Assembly (NCBI RefSeq): GCF_030815125.1
Contig: NZ_JAUSWH010000009.1
Coordinates: 144,980-208,979 of the forward strand
DNA: 64,000 nucleotides
Reading direction: 5' to 3'
Source: Allorhizobium paknamense
Lineage (GTDB): Bacteria; Pseudomonadota; Alphaproteobacteria; Rhizobiales; Rhizobiaceae
The position numbers and the translations under genes were made by a program. Positions 56,214 through 63,972 of this stretch are shown here, one piece after another. Position 1 is the stretch's first letter; every line of letters begins with the position of its first letter. The notes under the pieces were generated by a model. That model was not told the DNA's origin. It worked only from the letters and a program-made list of their open reading frames with translations, and did no database searches.

Positions 56214-56651
56214 ATGGCCACAGGACGGATCAAGCGCTGGCATCTTGCCGTGCACGCCCTTTGCGTGCTGGCGCTGATTGCTCTTGGGCTTGGCCATCGG
56301 CTGCCCGTCCTGCCACCCGCCGAAGCCGCTATTGCAGAGCTGGCCATCCCGCTTTTGCCGGATGGAACCCGTCCCGATATCTGCGATCCGCTGCAGGAAG
56401 GGCATGACCATGCCGCTGGTGCTGCGGGGCAAAAGCAGGACCATTCCAGTACCCACCACGACCTGAAGAGCCAGGGCTGCGAAGCCTGCCGTATTCAGTC
56501 GGGCGCCGCACTTCCGGCACCGCCCGCCACGCTGAGCCATCACCTTGTGGCACTGGGCGGCGCGATAGGGCAGCCTGACCGCGAAAATCCGCAGACATCC
56601 TCGTTCTCCGCCCATCGCAAGCCGCGAGGGCCACCCTCCATCACTGCCTGA
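56214..56651 (+). CDS. DUF2946-like His/Cys-rich secreted small protein
   Basis: 145 residues. The N-terminus has a membrane span or uncleaved signal (about 11-28). A cluster of possible metal ligands follows in EGHDHAAG (His64, His66), KQDHSSTHHD (His77, 81, 82) and SQGCEACRIQSGAALPAPP (Cys89, Cys92). The CEAC-x-LPAPP-like end with a signal fits DUF2946 proteins, which often accompany copper genes. Family assignment is tentative. A terminator at 56803-56830 and a PAL-II copy lie between it and the FecBCD genes, so it is not strictly in that operon. Confidence 0.7.
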   Translation: MATGRIKRWHLAVHALCVLALIALGLGHRLPVLPPAEAAIAELAIPLLPDGTRPDICDPLQEGHDHAAGAAGQKQDHSSTHHDLKSQGCEACRIQSGAALPAPPATLSHHLVALGGAIGQPDRENPQTSSFSAHRKPRGPPSITA

Positions 56652-56661
56652 ACGCCGGACC

Positions 56662-56779
56662 TACTGCATGATTCCTGGAATCGGAATCGATGTAAGGTGA
56701 AAATTATGCAGCAGATTTAAAGTGTTACAGCGTCCTTAGACCGCTTTTCGATCTGATTGAATGAGATCGGCGCTGTAAC
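56662..56779 (+). repeat. PAL-II copy 8 with a PAL-IV palindrome as inner module
   Basis: Hairpin A TACTGCATGATTCC...AAATTATGCAGCAG (decayed), spacer TTTAAAGTG, then TTACAGCGTCC, but the inner hairpin is replaced by CGCTTTT-CGATCTGATT-G-AATGAGATCG (PAL-IV, 56749-56769) before GGCGCTGTAA. Confidence 0.82.
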
Positions 56780-56802
56780 AGTCCGGCAGGATTGAACCGG
56801 CG

Positions 56803-56830
56803 GAATGCCCCTCGCGGGGCATTCGTTTCC
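56803..56830 (+). terminator. Terminator-like hairpin before the metal-chelate ABC operon
   Basis: GAATGCCCC (56803-56811), TCGC loop, GGGGCATTC (56816-56824), then GTTTCC. Perfect 9-bp stem with a short T run. Confidence 0.75.
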
Positions 56831-56840
56831 GCTGGCAAAC

Positions 56841-56869
56841 ATCAACCGCATATTCTACCAGTGGTTGAT
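56841..56869. promoter_or_regulatory. Inverted repeat between terminator and ABC operon, possible operator
   Basis: ATCAACC (56841-56847) and GGTTGAT (56863-56869), a perfect 7-bp inverted repeat with a 15-bp spacer, so the arm centres are 22 bp apart (two helical turns). It lies 34 bp before the ATG of the binding-protein gene. No known metal-regulator box was matched. Confidence 0.4.
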
Positions 56870-56902
56870 TCCTCCATCTTCACAGTGTTTTGGATTGCTT
56901 GA

Positions 56903-58009
56903 ATGAGATTGTTTTTCGCGAATGCGCTGATGGCGCTGGCGCTGCTGGTCGCCCCCTCGGCCCGGGCCGAGATCATCCTGACCGATGTCAAGGGACGGCA
57001 GGTGACGCTTGCCAAGCCGGCCGAGCGCGTGGTGCTTGGCTTTTACTATGAGGATTATCTGGCGGTCGCCGGTCCCGGCGCGCTGGACAAGATTGTGGCG
57101 CTTTCCCTGTCCACCTGGAAGGATTGGCGGCCCGCCCAGTTTGCCGCCTACGAAAAGGCGCTGCCCCGGCTTTCCACCCTGCCGGATGTCGGCAACACCG
57201 AAGACGGCACCTTCTCCGTCGAAAAAGTCATCGCCGCCCGGCCCGATCTGGTGCTGCTGGCGGCCTGGTCCTACGACGCGCTGGGCAGCAATGTGCAGCG
57301 GATTGAGGAGGCGGGTATTCCGGTAGTGACGCTGGATTACAACAGCCAGACCGTGAACCGGCATGTCGCCTCGACACTGGCGCTGGGCAAGGCCATGGGC
57401 ACGGAGGCCCGCGCCGAGCAACTGGCGGAGAATTACCGGGCCGCCATGGCCGATATCGATCGCCGTATCGCCAAGGCTGGCCCCACCACCAAGAAGGTCT
57501 ATGTGGAACTGGCGCAGAAGGGTGCCGGCGAGATCGGCAATTCCTATGGCGACAGCATGTGGGGGGCGCTGGTGGAAAAGCTCGGCGGCCAGAACATCGC
57601 CAAGGGACAGATCGGCAATTGGGGACCGCTCAGCCCGGAATATGTGCTGAGCGCCAGGCCGGACCTGATCTTCCTCGCCGGGTCGGAATGGCTGAGCCGC
57701 CCGCAATCGGTGCAGATCGGTTTCGGCAGCACGCCGGATCTCGCCCGCGCACGCATCAAGCCCTATCTGCAGCGCCCCGGCTGGCAGGAACTGCCCGCGG
57801 TAAAGACGGGCGGCGTGCATGCCCTCTATCATGGCGGTGCGCGCACGCTCTACGATTACACCTTCGCCCAGTATATCGCCAAGCAACTCTATCCCGACGC
57901 TTTCCAGGATGTCGATCCGGCGGAAAACCTGCGGCGCTATTATGCAGCCTGGCTGCCTATCAAGGCGGATGGCGTGTTCATGCTGCCCTATGATGCGTCC
58001 AGCCAATGA
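56903..58009 (+). CDS. Metal-chelate ABC transporter, periplasmic binding protein (FecB/BtuF class)
   Basis: 368 residues. A Sec signal (about 1-22, ending PSARAE) leads to a cluster-A-III binding protein with two lobes joined by a long helix: LAKPAERVVLGFYYEDYLAVAGP, EKVIAARPDLVLLAAWSYDALG, then EAGIPVVTLDYN, and in lobe 2 SPEYVLSARPDLIFLAGSE. This class binds siderophores, heme, cobalamin or other metal chelates. The chelate cannot be read from sequence. Its stop overlaps the permease start (ATGA), beginning a chain of coupled genes through copD. Confidence 0.88.
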   Translation: MRLFFANALMALALLVAPSARAEIILTDVKGRQVTLAKPAERVVLGFYYEDYLAVAGPGALDKIVALSLSTWKDWRPAQFAAYEKALPRLSTLPDVGNTEDGTFSVEKVIAARPDLVLLAAWSYDALGSNVQRIEEAGIPVVTLDYNSQTVNRHVASTLALGKAMGTEARAEQLAENYRAAMADIDRRIAKAGPTTKKVYVELAQKGAGEIGNSYGDSMWGALVEKLGGQNIAKGQIGNWGPLSPEYVLSARPDLIFLAGSEWLSRPQSVQIGFGSTPDLARARIKPYLQRPGWQELPAVKTGGVHALYHGGARTLYDYTFAQYIAKQLYPDAFQDVDPAENLRRYYAAWLPIKADGVFMLPYDASSQ

Positions 58010-59073
58010 GCATGGCCCTACCCTCCCCGGCAGCGCCCCTGCAGGAGGCCTGCCGCCGGACCAGCCGGCGGCAGGGCATGATGCTCGGCGGCATGGCGCT
58101 ACTGCTTCTGGCCCTGATGATCGGTGATCTGGCGACAGGCCCTTCGGCCTTGCCGCTCCAGACGCTCATCACCGCGCTCTTTGCGGGGCCTGACGGCGAT
58201 GACCGGATGAATGCCATCATTCTCTGGCAATTGCGCATGCCGCAAACGCTGCTCGGCGCCATCGTCGGCGGCTGCCTTGGCCTTGCCGGGCTGAAGATGC
58301 AGACCATTCTCGACAATCCACTTGCCAGCCCCTTTACGCTCGGCTTTTCCGCCGCCGCCGGCTTCGGGGCAGCGCTCGCCATTCTGCTTGGCGGCCTGAT
58401 TGCCGTGCCGCTTTATCTGCTGACGCCGCTTGCCGCCTTCGTGATGACGCTGATCGCCTGCGCCATGGTCTATGCGGTGGCGATGATGCGCGGAGCCGGT
58501 CCCGCCATTCTTGTGCTGGCGGGCACGGCGGTGATGTTCTTCTTCCAGTCCCTGCAGGCGCTGATGCAGTTCCTCGCAAGCCCTGAAGTGCTGCAACAGA
58601 TCGTCTTCTGGCTGTTCGGCAGCCTGCTCAAGGCCACATGGCAGGGCGTGGCGATCGCGGGCGGCATTCTGGCTGTGGCCCTGCCTTGGGCGCTCTGCCA
58701 CGCCTGGCAGTTGACCATGCTGCGGCTGGGCGAGGCCAATGCCGCAAGTCTTGGCCTGAAGGTGGAAAGGCTGCGCCGTCAAAGCTTCATCATGGTGGCG
58801 CTTCTCACGGCAGCCGCCGTATCCTTCGTCGGCACCATCGGCTTTATCGGCCTGATCGCTCCGCATCTCGCCCGGGCGCTGGTGGGGGAGGATCACCGGC
58901 TCAGCCTGCCGCTGTCAGCCCTTTCCGGGGCCGTGCTGCTGATCGCTGCCTCGCTGATTGGCAAGGTGATTTCCCCGGGCGGCGCGCTGCCGGTCGGCAT
59001 CGTCACCGCCATTGCCGGTGTTCCGGTGCTGTTCGGCCTCGTGCTCCACCAGGGACGGGAGAGGGTGCGATGA
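58006..59073 (+). CDS. Metal-chelate ABC transporter permease (FecCD/BtuC class)
   Basis: 355 residues with about nine to ten membrane spans. The FecCD signature LWQLRMPQTLLGAIVGGCLGLAGLKMQTILDNPLASPFTLGFSAAAGFGAAL and the C-terminal GFIGLIAPHLARALVGEDHRLSLPLSALSGAVLLIAASLIGKVISPGGALPVGIVTAIAGVPVLFGLVL are typical. It forms a homodimeric pore. It starts within the stop of the binding protein, and its own stop overlaps the ATPase ATG (ATGA), so the transporter genes are translated as a coupled set. Confidence 0.93.
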   Translation: MSMALPSPAAPLQEACRRTSRRQGMMLGGMALLLLALMIGDLATGPSALPLQTLITALFAGPDGDDRMNAIILWQLRMPQTLLGAIVGGCLGLAGLKMQTILDNPLASPFTLGFSAAAGFGAALAILLGGLIAVPLYLLTPLAAFVMTLIACAMVYAVAMMRGAGPAILVLAGTAVMFFFQSLQALMQFLASPEVLQQIVFWLFGSLLKATWQGVAIAGGILAVALPWALCHAWQLTMLRLGEANAASLGLKVERLRRQSFIMVALLTAAAVSFVGTIGFIGLIAPHLARALVGEDHRLSLPLSALSGAVLLIAASLIGKVISPGGALPVGIVTAIAGVPVLFGLVLHQGRERVR

Positions 59074-59843
59074 TCGATATTCGTGCTCTCTCGGTCTCCC
59101 GCGGCGGCAAGACCATCGTCAAAGACATCACCCTCACTCTGCCCGAGAGGCAGGTGATCAGTTGCATCGGCCCGAACGGCGCTGGCAAGTCCACCCTGCT
59201 CGCCGCCCTGGGCGGCACCCTGCCGTTTCGCGGCAAGATGCTTTGCAAAGGAAAACCCGTGGCAACGCACGAGATCGGCTATATGCCGCAGCATTGCCGG
59301 GTCGAGGCCGGGCTGACGGCCCTGCAAGTGCTGCTGCTTGGCCGCCATGAGGCGCTTGGCCTCAGGCTGCGCCCGGCAGACTACGCCGCCGCCGGTGAGA
59401 TGCTGGCGGCCCTTGGCCTTTCCCACCTTGCCGAACGACCGATGACGACGCTATCCGGCGGTCAGCAGCAATTGATTCTGCTCGGCCAGCGGCTGATGCG
59501 CAAGCCCCGGCTGCTGCTGCTGGACGAGGCCACCAGCGCCCTCGACCTGTCTCACCAGATGCGCGTCATGCAACTCCTCCGCAGCTATGTCCGGCAGAAC
59601 GGCGCGGTGGCGCTGATTGCCATCCACGACCTCACCCTGGCGGGCCGCCATAGCGATCAGGTGGTTCTGCTGCATCAGGGCACGCTTGTCGCCCAGGGCC
59701 GGTTTGAAACCGCCATCACCGAAACCATGCTGCGCCAGACCTATGGCATCGAGGCGCGCATTCTGACCGACGTGGATGACGGTCCCGTCATCGTACCGCT
59801 CACCGCCAGCCAGCCCTTTCTTCTTCATACCCAGCAACCCTAA
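59070..59843 (+). CDS. Metal-chelate ABC transporter ATPase (FecE/BtuD class)
   Basis: 257 residues. Walker A CIGPNGAGKST, the signature LSGGQQQLILLGQRLMRKP, Walker B LLLLDEATSALD and the His switch IAIHDLTLAGR define a complete ABC ATPase of the FecE type. It energises the preceding permease. ATG 59070 overlaps the permease stop. copC starts 11 bp after its stop on the same strand, so copC-copD belong to the same transcript. The open frame upstream of 59070 is a shadow of the permease gene. Confidence 0.94.
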   Translation: MIDIRALSVSRGGKTIVKDITLTLPERQVISCIGPNGAGKSTLLAALGGTLPFRGKMLCKGKPVATHEIGYMPQHCRVEAGLTALQVLLLGRHEALGLRLRPADYAAAGEMLAALGLSHLAERPMTTLSGGQQQLILLGQRLMRKPRLLLLDEATSALDLSHQMRVMQLLRSYVRQNGAVALIAIHDLTLAGRHSDQVVLLHQGTLVAQGRFETAITETMLRQTYGIEARILTDVDDGPVIVPLTASQPFLLHTQQP

Positions 59844-59853
59844 GGAAAAACCC

Positions 59854-60222
59854 ATGCCACACAAAAGTGTCCGCCTTGGCCTTCTCTCGCTCGCCGCCAG
59901 CCTCGTTCTGGCCGGGCAGGCCTTCGCCCATGCCCATCTTTCCGCCGCAAGCCCGGCGGACAAGGAAAAACGCGCCACCTCGCCCAGCGACATCAGCCTG
60001 ACCTTTACCGAAGCGCTGGACGTGAAATTCAGCGGCATCGACCTTTCCTCCGGCGCGGAAAAGATCAAGACCGGCGATGCGAGCCTTGGCCCCGATGGCA
60101 AGGTGCTGAAAGTGGCCGTGCCGCAGCCGTTGAAACCCGGCACCTATACCGTCAACTGGCATGTGCTGTCGGTGGACGGACACAAGACCAATGGCACCTT
60201 GACCTTCACCATCGCACCGTGA
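59854..60222 (+). CDS. copC: CopC-family periplasmic copper-binding protein
   Basis: 122 residues. A signal peptide ends AGQAFA, leaving HAHLSAASPADKEKR with the N-terminal His of the copper brace. The second site part DGHKTNG supplies the Asp and His. Mature length (~100) and the beta-barrel pattern (LTFTEALDVKFSGIDLSSG, TVNWHVLSVDGH) fit the short CopC group that binds one Cu(II). ATG 59854 gives a good signal. The stop overlaps the GTG start of copD. It follows the ATPase by 11 bp, tying a copper protein to the ABC importer. Confidence 0.92.
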   Translation: MPHKSVRLGLLSLAASLVLAGQAFAHAHLSAASPADKEKRATSPSDISLTFTEALDVKFSGIDLSSGAEKIKTGDASLGPDGKVLKVAVPQPLKPGTYTVNWHVLSVDGHKTNGTLTFTIAP

Positions 60223-61127
60223 ACCCCGATCAGCTTCTCCTCGTCAGCCGTTTTGCCTTCGATACCGCCGCCCTGCTTCTGTGGGGCGGCCAGGTTTTTC
60301 TATGGCTTGGCGTGGAAAAGGACCTGGCCCGGCATATCCGCAGGCGGTTGCAACCCCTGACGGTGTCGCTGCTGATCCTTCTTGCGCTGGCCGGGCCGCT
60401 CAGGCTGCTGGCGCAGGCCGCAAGCCTCGGCGCGGGCTGGCGTGACGTGACATCACCGGCCTTTCTCGGCGATGTCATCTTCTTGTCCGCCGTCGGACGC
60501 GGGGTTGCCCTTCAGGCCGGGCTCGGGGTCGTTACCGCTTGTCTGTGGGCCCTACTCGCAAGAAGCAAGCGCGCCATCGAATATCAGCCCATGATTGCCA
60601 GCATATCCTTCGGCCTTGTTCTCGCAAGTCTGGCACTGACCGGCCATGCGGGCGCAGGGGATGGCTGGGAAGGTCTCGGGCACCAAGCCAATCATATCCT
60701 CCATCTTCTGATGGCCGGAGGCTGGCTCGGCGGACTGGTCCCGGTCCTGTTGCTGATTGCGCTATTGGGAAGGGAAGAAACCCGGGCTAGCGCCGCGCAT
60801 GGCCTGATGCGGTTTTCCACGCTGGGGCATGGGGCGGTCGCCCTTACATTTTTTACCGGTTTTTTGAATGTTCTGCTCACCCTCGGTGGCTGGCCCTTCG
60901 ATTTTTCCTCGGCCTATCAGCAACTGTTCTGGCTGAAGGTGCTGATCGTCAGCACCATGGCGGTGATCGCCATTGTCAACCGCTATGTCATCGTGCCTGC
61001 CATGGGCCGCGATCCCGTCCGGGCGGCCCGATGGCTGGCGCGGGGCTCCCTCCTGGAGATTGTGCTCGGTCTGGCCGCCATTGCCACCGTCACCTTTTTC
61101 TCCAGCCTGGAACCCATGGCGGGATAG
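60219..61127 (+). CDS. copD: CopD-family inner-membrane copper protein
   Basis: 302 residues with eight predicted membrane spans. It carries the CopD-domain blocks GLGVVTACLWALLARS, LALTGHAGAGDGWEGLGHQANHILHLLMAGGWLGGLVPVLLLIALLG (His residues of the domain) and FFTGFLNVLLTLGGWPFDFSSAYQQLFWLKVLIVSTMAVIAIVNRYVIVPA. CopD with CopC is implicated in copper import into the cytoplasm. The start GTG 60219 overlaps the copC stop (GTGA). It is the last gene of the coupled chain. The next gene begins 77 bp later. Confidence 0.92.
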   Translation: MNPDQLLLVSRFAFDTAALLLWGGQVFLWLGVEKDLARHIRRRLQPLTVSLLILLALAGPLRLLAQAASLGAGWRDVTSPAFLGDVIFLSAVGRGVALQAGLGVVTACLWALLARSKRAIEYQPMIASISFGLVLASLALTGHAGAGDGWEGLGHQANHILHLLMAGGWLGGLVPVLLLIALLGREETRASAAHGLMRFSTLGHGAVALTFFTGFLNVLLTLGGWPFDFSSAYQQLFWLKVLIVSTMAVIAIVNRYVIVPAMGRDPVRAARWLARGSLLEIVLGLAAIATVTFFSSLEPMAG

Positions 61128-61204
61128 ATGCAATGCACCATCTGGCTCTTGAAGAGGACCGCGCTTGTGTGACAGTGTCACTCGCCCAATTCAGGAGACC
61201 TCCC

Positions 61205-62011
61205 ATGCTGTTTCGCCGCCCCCTCCTTGCCCTCTTCGCCGCCGTCATCGCCGCGCCCTTTTGCGCCGCGCCTGTCTTGGCCGCAGACCTGCCGGATCTC
61301 GGTGGCCGCAAGGTGGTGGTGGTGACGGAAAACGCCTATCCGCCGCTGCAATTCATCGATCCCAAGACGGGCAAGGCCATCGGCTGGGAATATGACGCCA
61401 TGAACGAAATCGCCAAACGGCTGAACTTCAAGGTGGAATACCAGAACACCTCCTGGGACGCGATGATCCAGGCCGTTTCCGACGGCCAGTACAATATCGG
61501 CATGACCGGGATCACCATCAAGGAAGACCGCAAGGAGAAGGTGGATTTCTCCGACCCCTATATGCGCTCGCAGCAATTGATGCTGGTGCGCGGCGACGAA
61601 ACGCGCTTCACCGATGCCAAGAGCTTCAAAAGCTTTGAAAAGGGCCTGATCGGCGCCCAGCCCGGCACCAGCCCCTTCTATGCCTCCGTTTACGAAGTGC
61701 TGGACGGCAATGAGCAGAACCCGCGCATCAAGCTGTTCGAAACCTTTGGCGCAACCGTCCAGGCGCTGAAAACCGGTGACGTCGATCTGGTGCTGAGCGA
61801 CAGCACGGCGGCGAAGGGCTATGTGGATGCTTCGGGCGGTAGCCTGAAGATCGTCGGCGAACCACTGGGCACAGAAGATTTCGGCTTCATCTTCACCAAG
61901 GGGTCCGATCTGGTGAAGCCGGTCAATGCGGCGATTGCCGCCCTCAAGGCCGATGGCACCTTCGAAAAGCTGAACAGGAAGTGGTTCGTCGATTACAAGA
62001 TGGGCGAATAG
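61205..62011 (+). CDS. Polar amino-acid ABC transporter binding protein
   Basis: 268 residues. A Sec signal ends PVLAAD. The mature protein is a family-3 solute-binding protein: VTENAYPPLQFIDPKTGKAIGWEYDAMNEIAKRL, WDAMIQAVSDGQYNIGMTGITIKEDRKEKVDFSDPYM and IGAQPGTSPFYASV are the conserved strands. The Arg/Asp pair typical of amino-acid ligands is present. Substrate (for example glutamine, arginine or another polar amino acid) is not determined. CAGGAG precedes ATG 61205. The permease follows after 10 bp. Confidence 0.93.
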   Translation: MLFRRPLLALFAAVIAAPFCAAPVLAADLPDLGGRKVVVVTENAYPPLQFIDPKTGKAIGWEYDAMNEIAKRLNFKVEYQNTSWDAMIQAVSDGQYNIGMTGITIKEDRKEKVDFSDPYMRSQQLMLVRGDETRFTDAKSFKSFEKGLIGAQPGTSPFYASVYEVLDGNEQNPRIKLFETFGATVQALKTGDVDLVLSDSTAAKGYVDASGGSLKIVGEPLGTEDFGFIFTKGSDLVKPVNAAIAALKADGTFEKLNRKWFVDYKMGE

Positions 62012-62021
62012 GCTAAAGCCG

Positions 62022-62882
62022 ATGGCGCTCCAGAGGACGCCACAGGCGGGAACCCAGGATTTTCCCTGGTGGCTGGTGATGATGGGGCTGGCGGCCCTAG
62101 GACTGGCTGCGCTCATCGCCGTCAACGATCTCTACACACAGGTCTTCACCACCGTCGCTCGGGGCATTGGCGTCACGGTTCTGGTGACACTGGTCGCGTT
62201 TTCGCTCGCAACCCTCATGGGCCTGCTGGTGGCGCTGGCCGGGCTTTCCGGATCGTTGCTGCTGCGTCAGGTCGCGCGCTTCTATGTGGAACTGCTGCGC
62301 GGCATTCCCATTCTGGTGCTGCTGTTCTACATCGCCTTCGTCGGCGCGCCGGGCTTTGTCTGGCTCTACAACAGCCTCGCGCAGCCGTTCATTCACGCAG
62401 GGCTTATGGACGACCTGGTGGTGCGCGACATTTCGCTGATGTGGCGGACCATCATCGCGCTGTCCATCGGCTACTCTTCCTTCATTGCGGAAATCTTTCG
62501 CGCCGGTTTCCAGTCGGTCGACCATGGCCAGATCGAGGCGGCGAAATCCCTGGGGTTGAGCCGCAGCCAGCGCTTCCGGCTGGTAGTGCTGCCACAGGCG
62601 CTGAGGGTGGTTTTTCCCCCGCTCTCCAATGATTTCGTCTCGATGGTGAAGGATTCATCCCTCGTCTCCGTGCTGGGCGTTGCCGATATCAGCCAGGCCG
62701 GAAAGATCTACGCCTCCGGCTCCTTCCGGTTTTTCGAGACCTATTCGATCGTCGCCTATCTCTATCTGCTGCTGACCATCGGCCTGTCACTGGCCTTGCG
62801 GGGCGTGGAACGCCGCCTCCGGCAAAGGCAGGGACCAGCCCATCAGGGTGTCAGCCCACCCGCCTCCGCAAAGCGCCTGTAA
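62022..62882 (+). CDS. Polar amino-acid ABC transporter permease
   Basis: 286 residues, about five to six membrane spans, HisM/GlnP class. The start TTVARGIGVTVLVTLVAFSLATLMGLLVALAGLSGS, RFYVELLRGIPILVLLFYI and the EAA loop GQIEAAKSLGLSRSQRFRLVVLPQALRVVFPPLSNDF (contact with the ATPase) are typical. No ATPase gene follows on +. Instead the 3' end overlaps a gene on - by 40 bp. The importer must use an ATPase encoded elsewhere. Confidence 0.93.
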   Translation: MALQRTPQAGTQDFPWWLVMMGLAALGLAALIAVNDLYTQVFTTVARGIGVTVLVTLVAFSLATLMGLLVALAGLSGSLLLRQVARFYVELLRGIPILVLLFYIAFVGAPGFVWLYNSLAQPFIHAGLMDDLVVRDISLMWRTIIALSIGYSSFIAEIFRAGFQSVDHGQIEAAKSLGLSRSQRFRLVVLPQALRVVFPPLSNDFVSMVKDSSLVSVLGVADISQAGKIYASGSFRFFETYSIVAYLYLLLTIGLSLALRGVERRLRQRQGPAHQGVSPPASAKRL

Positions 62883-63865
62883 CCTTCGCCGAGACCCGGC
62901 TTCAGCGCGTCCAGAACCGGCAGAGCGGCATGAAAGGCTTCGTGAACGTCATTCATTCGCTTTAGCGACTGGCAGTAGTTGCGCTCCAGTGGCGAGTAGC
63001 GATCCGGGTCCTTCTCCACACGATTGACAAAACTTCCCAAAACAGACCTGGCGGAAAACAAGGAAGCCTCCCTGCGATCGGCAGGCGTAAGCGGCAGGCC
63101 GGACCAGCAGAGAAAGCCGTACCAATCGACAAAGGTCAGCAGCATCATCAGATCCGCGGCGCGAAGCGGCAATCCGACAGCCGTAAAAAGAGCATTGAGT
63201 GAGGCATTCAGATCCTCTTCCCTCTGCCATTGCGCCACGTCATAGAGATAGAGGAGGGCAGGATCATGAAGGAACTTGCCGCAGCTGAGGAAGGCGTAAA
63301 CGAAAGCCCAATCCGCATAAGCCCCGCGCGTCGGATGGTAGTCCCGGAAATAAAACCACAGATCGCGGAAGATGTCGGTGCGGTAAAGGCTGTAATAAAG
63401 CGCATTGTTGCCTCCGGAATGACGCATATAGGCATCAAGCCGTGCGGAAGGCGTCTCACCGTCGAAGGCAAAGGTTGCACGTCTGGTGACACCTCTCTCG
63501 TCAGCCCAGGTCACGGTCTGCGGGCGCACAGCCACCACATCCCCAGGCAGGGACGCCAGAGACATCGGCGCCAAGCCATCCATGACGAACGCAGCGTCAT
63601 CGTCTCCCATCGGCATGAGAAAAGGTGTCTCCACGGCCCGGAGAGCATGCAGCAGGTTTGAAACGGCATCCGGCGCGTCCGAGTCGAGCCGCCTGACCCG
63701 TGGGCCAAGCGACGCCAGCCACTCGGCTTTCTTCGCATCCCCGGAATTATCGGAAACAATCATCACGGCATTGCATTTTTCCGCATAAATCAGAGCCGTT
63801 TCAAGAGCGAAGCGGGCCGTTTGCAGAGGACGGCGGCTGGGAATGACAATCGAGAGCTGGGACAT
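62843..63865 (-). CDS. Glycosyltransferase family 2-like protein
   Basis: 340 residues. The opening LSIVIPSRRPLQTARFALETALIYA, followed by VSDNSGDAKKAEWLAS and FLMPMGDDDAAFVMDGL (DDD metal site) is the GT-A fold beginning of family-2 glycosyltransferases. Later segments (YADWAFVYAFLSCGKFLHDPALLYLYDVAQW) lie where an acceptor region would. The sugar and target are unknown. ATG 63865 is preferred because the longer form would begin with TTG and has no ribosome site. It converges on the permease gene, overlapping 40 bp. Confidence 0.8.
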   Translation of the reverse strand: MSQLSIVIPSRRPLQTARFALETALIYAEKCNAVMIVSDNSGDAKKAEWLASLGPRVRRLDSDAPDAVSNLLHALRAVETPFLMPMGDDDAAFVMDGLAPMSLASLPGDVVAVRPQTVTWADERGVTRRATFAFDGETPSARLDAYMRHSGGNNALYYSLYRTDIFRDLWFYFRDYHPTRGAYADWAFVYAFLSCGKFLHDPALLYLYDVAQWQREEDLNASLNALFTAVGLPLRAADLMMLLTFVDWYGFLCWSGLPLTPADRREASLFSARSVLGSFVNRVEKDPDRYSPLERNYCQSLKRMNDVHEAFHAALPVLDALKPGLGEGYRRFAEAGGLTP

Positions 63866-63972
63866 CGGGATCCAGAGATCGTTGCGGAACAGAGCGGACG
63901 TTTGCTTAGGGTCAAAACTCAATCAGGATGGGTGTTCTGCAAGGCGTATTTTGTGTCTGAGTAGGAGGAAAG

